A stretch of 36,822 bases of DNA from Lewinellaceae bacterium (GTDB taxonomy: Bacteria; Bacteroidota; Bacteroidia; Chitinophagales; Saprospiraceae): positions 1-36,822 of the forward strand of contig CANJPT010000038.1 of assembly GCA_947476195.1 (NCBI GenBank). Reading direction: 5' to 3'. The notes below the pieces were generated by a model. The model was not told where the DNA came from. It made no database searches and was given only the letters and a program-made list of their open reading frames with translations. The position numbers and the translations under genes were made by a program. Shown here one piece after another: positions 1 to 6,443 of this stretch. The first letter of the stretch is position 1, and every line of letters starts with the position of its first letter.

Positions 1-47
1 ATGGTGAAACGAAGCTTTTCAAAGGTGATGTGACTTTGATTCGATAG
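1..47 (+). CDS. 3' end of a gliding-motility C-terminal (type B sorting) domain protein
   Basis: Only the last 14 codons are inside the window. Read from base 3 they give GETKLFKGDVTLIR and then TAG at 45-47. This is almost the same ending as the 914-residue protein at 9949-12693 (GAELQFEGDVTVIR) and matches the end of the gliding-motility-associated C-terminal family, which directs proteins out through type IX secretion in Bacteroidota. A strong terminator follows at 133-170. The rest of the gene lies outside, so its domains are unknown. The match is short but specific in sequence and in stop position. Confidence 0.75.
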   Translation, partial: GETKLFKGDVTLIR

Positions 48-132
48 GGAAAGTTGGGAGAAGGGAGACTTTTTTATAAAGTGTCCCTTCTCGCTGCCAG
101 CCCTTTTCTGAAACAGGAAGCGGGTTATTTAC

Positions 133-170
133 AAACGGGCGATTGGCATTTTGCTAATCGCCCGTTTTTT
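133..170 (+). terminator. Rho-independent terminator after the partial secreted-protein gene
   Basis: A 12-bp perfect stem (AAACGGGCGATT at 133-144 with AATCGCCCGTTT at 156-167) is extended by three more pairs, closes on a 5-nt loop, and is followed by a T run at 165-170. It lies 86 bp after the stop codon of the upstream gene. Confidence 0.9.
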
Positions 171-805
171 GGTGCTCCCGGCACGGGCGCTAACTAGTAC
201 CGCGTGCAGTTAATGGCCTATGAATTGGGGAGGCAAATTTTTCCTTCATCAAGGCGTGAGGAGGGCTCAATACGGGAATTGTAACCGACGAACAACGCAT
301 AGGAAGGGAAAGTTTGACCGCCACATTCATGGACCATTGGCTGGACGCGGCACTAGGCGGTTTAAGTCTGCCACACGCTTGGCAGGGTAGGAGTGTTATC
401 CAAAAGCAAGGTTGTCCATCTCGAGGTGGAAACTCAAGGAAGCCGGTAGCAAAACGCTGGCTCGAAGATAGTGTTCCCAGTTTCTCTGCCATCACTGACC
501 TCTTTCTTAGTATTCGTTTGTAGTCTCGATCAGGTTGTTCCATCCAATTGGTGAAGTAGAGCTATACGCTGGGTTTTATGATGGCAACTTAGATTGTTGA
601 AGAGAGTGAAATAATTGGATTTATCCAGTTAGTTCTTTAGTGATGGGTAGCGTTTGTTTTAGGAATCCACCGAGTCTTTCCAACACTTCTATCCTTTGTC
701 TGCTGAGAGGTCTTTTTTAGGTTTTTTTGCGACTACTAAAACGAGGCCTTTTTTATTACTTAGAGCTTGTTCGGGAATTCAATCTATGAATGATCGTTAT
801 TTCGG
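171..805. other. Gap without a recognisable gene
   Basis: About 640 bp. The open frames here (190-543 minus, 314-523 plus) have no recognisable domain and overlap each other on opposite strands, so I do not call them genes. Two similar T-rich stretches, GAGGTCTTTTTTAG at 706-719 and GAGGCCTTTTTTA at 743-755, look like decayed terminator tails. A worn mobile-element remnant or an unrecognised structured RNA cannot be excluded. Confidence 0.4.
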
Positions 806-845
806 AAAAAAAAATGGGAATTGAGCATAGCCCAATTCCCATTTT
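806..845 (-). terminator. Terminator of the M23 peptidase gene, probably bidirectional
   Basis: A 13-bp stem, AAAATGGGAATTG (811-823) with CAATTCCCATTTT (833-845), is preceded by an A run at 806-814 that reads as T9 on the minus strand. It lies 27 bp past the stop of the minus-strand gene. The plus strand also ends in Ts, so it may stop transcripts from both sides. Confidence 0.85.
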
Positions 846-871
846 TGTCGTTTATATTCGCAATCTAAATC

Positions 872-2248
872 CTAGGGCACGACTTTCATCAAATGCTCTC
901 CAGATGCATTCTCCTCGATCAATTGATCATGCGTATGATAAGGCACGCTATTGAGTAGTGTCATTAACTCGTCTCGTTTGATCTTATATTCGTCCAACAA
1001 TTGCCCGGTAATTGGGAGTGGCTGCGGAAGATTGAGCCGAAGGGGGTCTACTTCACGGCCGTTTTTCCAAAAACGGAAGCAACAGTGTGGGCCAGTTGCC
1101 AGGCCAGAGGAGCCTACATACCCGATCGTTTGTCCCTGGGCAACACGTGATCCGGGTCGGATGCCCTTAGCAAATCCACTCATGTGTAGATATTGGGTCT
1201 GATAGACACCATCGTGTTTGATCTTTACAAAATTACCGTTGCCGCCACGGTGGGTAGCTTCTAATACAGTACCTTCCGCCACTGCGATAATAGGCGTTCC
1301 ATAGGGGGCAGCATAATCGGTTCCGAGGTGAGCTTTTACATACCCGAGGATAGGATGCATCCGGTGCAGGTTGTAGCGACTACTAATCCGGCTAAATTTT
1401 ACGGGTGCTTTGAGGAATGCCTTTCGGGCAGGGCGTCCATCGAAGTCGTAGTAGTCTGTTTTTTGACCTTCTTTTTCGAAATGGAAGGCGTAGGACTCTT
1501 TACCCTCGCGTTCGTACACAGCAGCAATGATCTTGCCGGTGCCGACTGCTTGTCCCTGCACATAGTGTTGTTCGAACACAACCTTGAATCGGTCGCCTTG
1601 CTTTTGGTGATAGAAATCCACAGACGATGCCAGGACATCTATCATACCATCGGCGAGTTCATCGGAAAGGCCATTGTCAGTCAGAGCCTGCCAGAAACTT
1701 GTTTCCAAAACACCAGACGCAGCCACGATCTCCGTGTGTACATCCCGATTTATCACTTTTACCTTGTAAGGTTCTTTTAATTCGAATACAGTGTATTGGT
1801 AAGGCGATGGTTCGTATATCATCATTTCAGGCGTCTGACCGGCTTGGCGGGCAAGAAACCGTAGTGAGGAGCCCACACGCAGGCTATTTATTTTGAACTT
1901 GTCTTTGCAGTTTGCCACTAGTTTGTTCACCTGTGGATAACTAAGACCTGCCTGATCCATGAGGATAGTTCCGAGCACATCTCCGCGTTTTAATTCTTTT
2001 TCAGAAAGGGAGTACTCGTCCATAAAGTAGCCCCAGCGAAGGTTCTGTGTCTCGAGCGGAAGTGCATTTGGCCGCGAGACAACAGCAATGGCTGCAGCGG
2101 ATGGTGTACTATTAGGCTGGTAGTACGTGAGCGTTGCAGCAAATATGCCTGCAGCTATGATGGTACTTGTGGCGATAAGCGAGTTTTTTTTTGCAAAAAA
2201 ACGCCTCTTACGCCCCTGCCATAGGCCTGGCTTAGAATCTGGATTCAC
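872..2248 (-). CDS. M23 (LytM-type) peptidoglycan endopeptidase-like membrane protein
   Basis: 458 residues. The start is GTG at 2248; no better start lies before the membrane segment at about residues 22-43. A middle region (about 70-270) resembles the N-terminal part of MepM-like endopeptidases, and a C-terminal LytM barrel spans about 290-405. The zinc motif HLGTD gives H307 and D311, and YLHM gives H355. The final motif, normally HxH, reads H388-C389-C390, so the second histidine is a cysteine. From memory, similar HxC forms occur in Bacteroidota. Family members cut peptide cross-links in peptidoglycan at the inner-membrane/periplasm face. It is a single-gene unit with its own terminator at 806-845 and a candidate -7 element at 2338-2345. 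Whether it is an active enzyme or a regulator is uncertain. Confidence 0.9.
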   Translation of the reverse strand: MNPDSKPGLWQGRKRRFFAKKNSLIATSTIIAAGIFAATLTYYQPNSTPSAAAIAVVSRPNALPLETQNLRWGYFMDEYSLSEKELKRGDVLGTILMDQAGLSYPQVNKLVANCKDKFKINSLRVGSSLRFLARQAGQTPEMMIYEPSPYQYTVFELKEPYKVKVINRDVHTEIVAASGVLETSFWQALTDNGLSDELADGMIDVLASSVDFYHQKQGDRFKVVFEQHYVQGQAVGTGKIIAAVYEREGKESYAFHFEKEGQKTDYYDFDGRPARKAFLKAPVKFSRISSRYNLHRMHPILGYVKAHLGTDYAAPYGTPIIAVAEGTVLEATHRGGNGNFVKIKHDGVYQTQYLHMSGFAKGIRPGSRVAQGQTIGYVGSSGLATGPHCCFRFWKNGREVDPLRLNLPQPLPITGQLLDEYKIKRDELMTLLNSVPYHTHDQLIEENASGEHLMKVVP

Positions 2249-2337
2249 GTTAGAAAAGAAAGATTAAGAAAACGGTTTATTAAAGTTGATTATCCGGGGT
2301 GTCTTCCCGGCACCGTAGTTCCAAAGAAGTTGGATGG

Positions 2338-2345
2338 CAAATGTA
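2338..2345 (-). promoter_or_regulatory. Candidate -7 promoter element TACATTTG
   Basis: A perfect TAnnTTTG on the minus strand, about 90 nt before the GTG of the M23 gene. No good TTTG -33 box lies at the usual distance, so only the -7 part is supported. Confidence 0.45.
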
Positions 2346-2563
2346 GGAAAGCATTTTTGGTTTTGCCGTATAAATGGGTTTATTTTAACTAAAAGGGCAG
2401 GCCGAGGTTATTATAAAGCAGTCAAAATCTTTGTTGTAGGTGTCATTTAACCCAATGGTGATAGGAATGATGACGGATGGCAGGTATTTCTGCCTTGCCA
2501 TGGGCTAGGGTTTAAATTGAAAGGTACAATCCGTTGGGGTAGCCTTTTTTTAAAGCTACATGC

Positions 2564-2701
2564 CTTGAGATGCCTTGGGCAGGCATCAAGCGTGTCAATG
2601 ATACAACTGCAGGAGGGGGGTGTTTGGTTGCTGGAATGGCATACATAATTGGCAGACGTGGCGAGCGGGGAGGTGAATTGTATCAATTTAGTTTGATACA
2701 A
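2564..2701. repeat. Two small hairpins in the gap between the HU-SPOR and M23 genes
   Basis: The 478-bp gap 2249-2726 contains no gene I can support. It holds a hairpin at 2569-2587 (GATGCCT/AGGCATC, 5-nt loop) and a 9-bp inverted repeat at 2678-2701 (TTGTATCAA/TTGATACAA, 6-nt loop). The second lies 26 bp past the HU-SPOR stop but has no T run, so it is not a classic terminator. It resembles the other short palindromes in this window's gaps. Confidence 0.5.
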
Positions 2702-2726
2702 GGCCCAATTGGATGTCCAAAGTGGC

Positions 2727-3800
2727 TCATTTCTTCTTTACCACGACATAAGTCACACCAGTGAGTGTCATAAGTTCCTTCTTTTTTTCTTCGATTTCAG
2801 TGGGTTTCAGGTAGAAAAAGCGTATTCCTACGATGTGAGTTGTGCCATTTTGCTGATAGTATTCCTGATAGTTTTCCGCTGTCAGTAGCCTGCGGAGTTT
2901 GTCAGCATTATTTTTATCCGAAAGAGAGGCCAAGATTAGGATGCATTCGCGTCCATTACGGGCTAGATTTACTTTTTCGCGGGCGGCTTTTTCTTTGGCT
3001 TCGAGGGATGCTTTTGCGGCCTTGTCCTGATCTTCTGTTAAAACGGGTTCTTTCTCTGCTATTTCTGGTGTTTTTGGCGCAACAGTTTCTGTTTTCTCAG
3101 ACTTATCTTCCTTTGCAATTTCAGTGTTTGCTGTCTGCTCTATTTCTGCTGTCTTTTTTCTGTGTTGCCAGTACCAAATTCCTACTGAAAGTGCAGCCAG
3201 TAGCAGAAAAATACCCAAGGCAGTACTAATATTTGACCCTCCTCTTGTGCGCTCTGAAGCGAAGGTTGGCTCAGGCATTGGAGGTGCTGGGGGGGAGGGG
3301 TTGTATGTTTGCGCAGATAAATTGCTTGGCACTGTGGTGTTTGGAACTGTTTCAGTGTCTTGTTGCACCTCCCGGGAGCGAGCAATTGGCGAAAACTGTA
3401 AGGGGGGCAAGCCATAAGAGGACGCATTAAAATTAGTTGCGTCTGGCAGGAATTGTATTTTTTGAACGTAATTTTTATAGAGACGGCCTACACCGGATAG
3501 CGTTACGATTTCACGCTGATCAAGCAGATTGCGCATTTTTTCAACAAACACCTCAACGGCGCGGTTAGCTTCTTCAATCGAAAGTCCGTGAGCATCAGCG
3601 ATGTCTGCAGTCAGTAGGCCATCGTTAATGGTAAGGTTTTCGCTAAACGCCAGGGTTTTAGCTGGAGGGTTTACGGTGCCGCCTACATAGTCTGTAGAGG
3701 CAGGCGTACGCGTGGCCGTGAATCCACCGAAGCCGGGTATCACGAGCGCGTCGTGTAGGAAAAGGAGTTTTTCGATGTGGGCTGGGATATCAATCTGCAT
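2727..3800 (-). CDS. HU-type DNA-binding domain, transmembrane segment and SPOR domain protein
   Basis: 357 residues from the ATG at 3800. I prefer this to an in-frame start at 3857 because family members begin as MQIDIPAHI does here. Order: two HU-like (CCDC81-type) domains at about 1-135, with IPGFGGF at 21-27 and a second glycine-containing motif, LSGVGRLY, at 101-108; a proline-rich linker (150-185); one membrane helix (191-212); a Lys/Glu/Ala-rich, probably helical periplasmic stalk (217-280); and a C-terminal SPOR domain (284-355), which in known cases binds denuded peptidoglycan at division sites. The layout places the HU part in the cytoplasm and SPOR in the periplasm, suggesting a link between nucleoid or cytoplasmic partners and the septum. 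The function is not established. Confidence 0.88.
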   Translation of the reverse strand: MQIDIPAHIEKLLFLHDALVIPGFGGFTATRTPASTDYVGGTVNPPAKTLAFSENLTINDGLLTADIADAHGLSIEEANRAVEVFVEKMRNLLDQREIVTLSGVGRLYKNYVQKIQFLPDATNFNASSYGLPPLQFSPIARSREVQQDTETVPNTTVPSNLSAQTYNPSPPAPPMPEPTFASERTRGGSNISTALGIFLLLAALSVGIWYWQHRKKTAEIEQTANTEIAKEDKSEKTETVAPKTPEIAEKEPVLTEDQDKAAKASLEAKEKAAREKVNLARNGRECILILASLSDKNNADKLRRLLTAENYQEYYQQNGTTHIVGIRFFYLKPTEIEEKKKELMTLTGVTYVVVKKK

Positions 3801-3889
3801 AGTATGAATCGACTTATAGATTCTCTGTTTGGATCTTGATCGGCTTAAATTTGGCATGCGTTGCCAATAGAGTAGGATTAGTACTAAGG

Positions 3890-3912
3890 CAAAGGTACGG
3901 CTAGCAAAGGTA
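3890..3912 (-). promoter_or_regulatory. Tandem -7 elements (TACCTTTG twice) for the HU-SPOR gene
   Basis: TACCTTTG occurs at 3897-3890 and again at 3912-3905 on the minus strand, inside a 15-bp tandem duplication of GCAAAGGTAC-like sequence. A TTTG lies at 3925-3922, 24 nt before the nearer element and so slightly long. Predicted leader is about 80 nt. The duplication could give two start sites. Confidence 0.55.
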
Positions 3913-3978
3913 CAATCGGTTCAAAAAAAGATTTGATTTTTAACCTGAGCAGGTGGATGAAATAATCCTTTAAAAGGG

Positions 3979-4012
3979 TTTGGTGTGAAAATGACAATAA
4001 GTGCTACTTTTG
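3979..4012 (+). promoter_or_regulatory. Promoter of the Nudix regulator gene (TTTG-N22-TACTTTTG)
   Basis: The -33 box TTTG (3979-3982) and -7 box TACTTTTG (4005-4012) have a 22-nt spacer. The -7 box ends 22 nt before the ATG at 4035, so the leader is short. The same boxes and spacing occur before the GT5 gene at 25835-25868. Confidence 0.75.
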
Positions 4013-4034
4013 GCATCGAATATAATCAGCGTAT

Positions 4035-4739
4035 ATGGACACTACCGGTGAAGTTGGTTCTTTTTTTAAATCTGCTTTCTCTGTCGACAACGTAATTTTC
4101 GGCTTTGATGGTGGGGACTTGAAGGTGTTGCTTATCCAGCGCGGGCAATCCCCGTTCAAAGATAAATGGGCACTTCCTGGCGATTTGGTCTATCCAAACG
4201 AAGACCTCAACACAGCGGCAGAGCGTGTGCTTGAGCAGCTCACGGGTCTGCGCGGAGTTTATCTTGAACAGGTCAAAACTTTTGGTGCTGTAAATCGTCA
4301 CCCTTTGGGGCGGGTAATCACCGTGGCCTATATTTCCTTGATCAAAATTAGCAATTATACCCTTACGGCAGCTTCATTTGCACAATCGGCAAAATGGCAT
4401 AGCATTGATGAAGTAGGGCACCTTGCTTTTGATCACAATGAAATTCTGGAAAGTTGTCTTCGGCGATTAAAACGAAAAGTGCGAACGGCCCCGATTGGTT
4501 TCGAATTGCTTCCGCCAAAATTCACCCTCACAGAGCTTCAGCAACTATACGACTCCGTATTAAGACTACCCAAACACCTTGACAAGCGAAACTTTCGCAA
4601 AAAAATACTTTCAATGAATTTGCTTGTGGAATGTTCCGAAATGCAGGAAGGCGTGGCCCATCGTCCTGCAAAACTCTATCAATTTGACAGCGATAAATAC
4701 GGGCAGTTTGTGAATGAGGGATTTATTTTTGATATTTGA
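4035..4739 (+). CDS. Nudix-related transcriptional regulator (NrtR/AraR family)
   Basis: 234 residues. An N-terminal Nudix fold (about 16-145) is followed by a C-terminal winged helix (about 150-230, with FTLTELQQLYDSVL and DKRNFRKKIL). The Nudix box at 49-72 is degenerate: GDLVYPNEDL then AAERVLEQLTGL, so the usual REUxEE catalytic core is incomplete. That fits regulators that sense a nucleotide-sugar-like or other ligand without hydrolysing it; in Bacteroidota a known member (AraR) controls arabinose use, and NrtR controls NAD synthesis. No sugar or NAD genes are next to it here, so its target is unknown. A well-formed promoter precedes it, and methylmalonyl-CoA epimerase follows 65 bp downstream on the same strand, possibly co-transcribed. 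Confidence 0.85.
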   Translation: MDTTGEVGSFFKSAFSVDNVIFGFDGGDLKVLLIQRGQSPFKDKWALPGDLVYPNEDLNTAAERVLEQLTGLRGVYLEQVKTFGAVNRHPLGRVITVAYISLIKISNYTLTAASFAQSAKWHSIDEVGHLAFDHNEILESCLRRLKRKVRTAPIGFELLPPKFTLTELQQLYDSVLRLPKHLDKRNFRKKILSMNLLVECSEMQEGVAHRPAKLYQFDSDKYGQFVNEGFIFDI

Positions 4740-4789
4740 ACCAAGCGTTTGAGCCCTCGGAGCTAAAAAAATCACCAAGGGCTTGGTTC
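4738..4789 (+). repeat. Inverted repeat between the regulator and epimerase genes
   Basis: GAACCAAGC (4738-4746) pairs with GCTTGGTTC (4781-4789) over 9 bp. It starts inside the regulator stop codon and ends 15 bp before the epimerase ATG. There is no T run after it, so it is more likely an mRNA processing or leader structure than a terminator. Confidence 0.5.
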
Positions 4790-4804
4790 CAAAAAATAAT
4801 TTAT

Positions 4805-5206
4805 ATGATCAGAATAGACCACATTGGCATTGCTGTTAGAGACTTGAGTAATAGCAATGAGCTCTTTCGGAAACTGCTCGGTGAGGCCCACTACAAAGTG
4901 GAGGCCGTAGAAAGTGAGCACGTACGCACTTCTTTTTTTAATATAGGAGCCAGCAAAATTGAGCTCCTGGAGGCCATTGATCCGGAAAGTTCTATTGCAA
5001 AATTTATTGAGAAACGTGGCGAAGGCATTCACCATATAGCATTTGAAGTTAGGGATATCCGGGCCGAAATAGATCGTCTTGAAGCGGAAGGTTTTGTTCC
5101 GCTCAACCGTGAGCCTAAGCGTGGAGCGGACAATAAACTCGTAGCTTTTCTTCATCCAAAATCATCCGGGGGGGTACTCGTTGAACTCTGTCAGAGCATT
5201 GAATGA
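4805..5206 (+). CDS. mce: Methylmalonyl-CoA epimerase
   Basis: 133 residues, the family's usual length, from the ATG at 4805; a longer TTG-initiated frame from 4736 overlaps the previous gene and is not needed. It is a vicinal-oxygen-chelate (glyoxalase) fold with two half repeats: RIDHIGIAVRDL at the start and GIHHIAFEVRDI at about 74-85. Likely metal ligands are H6, E53, H76 or H77, and E127 (LVELC). The enzyme interconverts (R)- and (S)-methylmalonyl-CoA between propionyl-CoA carboxylase and methylmalonyl-CoA mutase. The partner enzymes are not in this window. The product assignment is firm; other VOC enzymes are less likely given the length and motifs. Confidence 0.92.
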   Translation: MIRIDHIGIAVRDLSNSNELFRKLLGEAHYKVEAVESEHVRTSFFNIGASKIELLEAIDPESSIAKFIEKRGEGIHHIAFEVRDIRAEIDRLEAEGFVPLNREPKRGADNKLVAFLHPKSSGGVLVELCQSIE

Positions 5207-5226
5207 ATGTTTTTGGTTGTTTGTGA

Positions 5227-5288
5227 AATTGGTTATTTAGGAGATCAGGTTTAGGCACTCTAATAACCAATTCCACCAATAACCAATT
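5227..5288. repeat. AATAACCAATT palindromic repeat between convergent genes
   Basis: AATTGGTTATT (5227-5237) pairs with AATAACCAATT (5262-5272). A second copy of AATAACCAATT follows at 5278-5288 and runs into the stop codon of the SDR gene. The element fills the 80-bp gap between two convergent genes and may end both transcripts, but it lacks a T tract. Confidence 0.6.
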
Positions 5289-6072
5289 ATAGGCTACGCG
5301 TTCGACCCCCATCTACCGGCAAATTAATCCCGGTGATATAGGCGGCTGCCGGGCTGGCAAGAAAAGCAACTGCAGCAGCCACTTCTGAAGGCTCTGCAAA
5401 ACGGCGCATAGGTACCTGGTTTTTGAATTGGGTTTCAATGGATTCTTTGGTCGCGGAGTTCGTTACAGCCCGCTTTTCGACAATTTCTGCCAGTCTGCCA
5501 GTCCTGGTAAATCCGGGTAAAACATTGTTCACCGTAATACCAAACTGGCCTACCTCATTGGCCCAGGTCTTGGCCCAAGCGGCTACCGCCCATCGGGTTG
5601 TGTTTGAGACCCCCAGCCCATCCAGAGGTTCTTTCACGGAGGTGCTTATGATGTTGATAATTCGCCCATAATTCGTTGATTTCATTCCAGGTAGAACTGC
5701 TTGTGCCAGTAATTGGTTGCAAATCAGATGGTTATGATAGGTCATTAGGAAGGCTTCTCCCCGTGCTTCGGTGATTGGACCACCTGCAGGACCACCGGTG
5801 TTGTTTACCAAAATATGTACGGGATGGCGTTCGAGTAAGTTGGTTACAACAGCCAATAGCCCTTGGCTGTCTGAAAAGTCAACCATCAGATAAGTATGTA
5901 TTTGTCCTTGTGAGGTATCCAAAAGGGTGATGGTCTCTTGCAAGGCCGATTCAGTGCGCGCCATTAGGGTAACATTGGCGCCCAAGGCAGCAAGTTCAAT
6001 TGCAATAGCGCGTCCAATACCTGCGCTTGCGCCGCCTATGAGGGCGTTTTTATTGAGTAGAGATAGGTTCAT
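5287..6072 (-). CDS. SDR-family oxidoreductase with an atypical active site
   Basis: 261 residues with a Rossmann fold. The cofactor loop GGASAGIG is at 13-20, NNTGG at 90-94, and the structural tail ITGINLPVDGG at 246-256 is as in FabG-like enzymes. The classical catalytic YxxxK is missing: the aligned stretch reads LGVSNTTRW (153-161), putting S156 at the tyrosine position and R160 at the lysine position. Comparable SN..R forms occur in a divergent group annotated as 3-oxoacyl-ACP-reductase-like. Nucleotide binding is likely; chemistry and substrate are unknown. It is convergent with mce, and no operon partner is clear. Confidence 0.85.
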   Translation of the reverse strand: MNLSLLNKNALIGGASAGIGRAIAIELAALGANVTLMARTESALQETITLLDTSQGQIHTYLMVDFSDSQGLLAVVTNLLERHPVHILVNNTGGPAGGPITEARGEAFLMTYHNHLICNQLLAQAVLPGMKSTNYGRIINIISTSVKEPLDGLGVSNTTRWAVAAWAKTWANEVGQFGITVNNVLPGFTRTGRLAEIVEKRAVTNSATKESIETQFKNQVPMRRFAEPSEVAAAVAFLASPAAAYITGINLPVDGGRTRSL

Positions 6073-6177
6073 GTGTAAGGTGAATGCCGAAACGTTGTTT
6101 CGATTATATTTTAGGGTGAATGCTATGCATGTTTAGGTGGTATTGGCGGAGGATTGCGTTGGCTAAATTGTTTAATC

Positions 6178-6309
6178 ATGAATGGATGCTTACTCAAGAT
6201 TGCGACCGGGGATGAAAAAGTCCGCAAGTATAAGGATTTGCCCTTTGATTTCCAGAAGGGTAACGATTTTGGTCCGTTTTATCACAAAAACGCATTTCTA
6301 TTCCTTTAA
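6178..6309 (+). CDS. Possible 43-residue small ORF, unrecognised
   Basis: The 371-bp gap 6073-6443 contains one plus-strand frame from ATG 6178 to TAA 6309 with fairly protein-like composition (LKIATGDEKVRKYKDLPFDF and similar). I recognise no family and see no clear promoter or ribosome site. It could be a real small protein, the remnant of a larger gene, or chance. The rest of the gap holds only the fusA terminator. Confidence 0.2.
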   Translation: MNGCLLKIATGDEKVRKYKDLPFDFQKGNDFGPFYHKNAFLFL

Positions 6310-6350
6310 TGTCACCGCTTTCCGATTATTTCTGTTTAAGTTGCGTGAAA

Positions 6351-6387
6351 TAAAAACTCCCGGCAGCGCGTAGGCACTACCAGGAGT
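6351..6387 (-). terminator. Terminator of fusA
   Basis: Minus-strand stem ACTCCTGG (6387-6380) with CCGGGAGT (6363-6356), one G-T wobble, followed by TTTTT (6356-6352). It lies 57 bp past the fusA stop and marks the end of the str operon. Confidence 0.75.
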
Positions 6388-6443
6388 CGTATTTCAGAAA
6401 CACAGGATTGTTAATCCAGCGTATAATATCCTAACGTTCAAAT

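Noticed and set aside
190-543. 117-codon minus-strand ORF and a 69-codon plus-strand ORF overlapping it
   Set aside because: No recognisable domain, opposite overlapping frames and no promoter; described as an unexplained gap instead.
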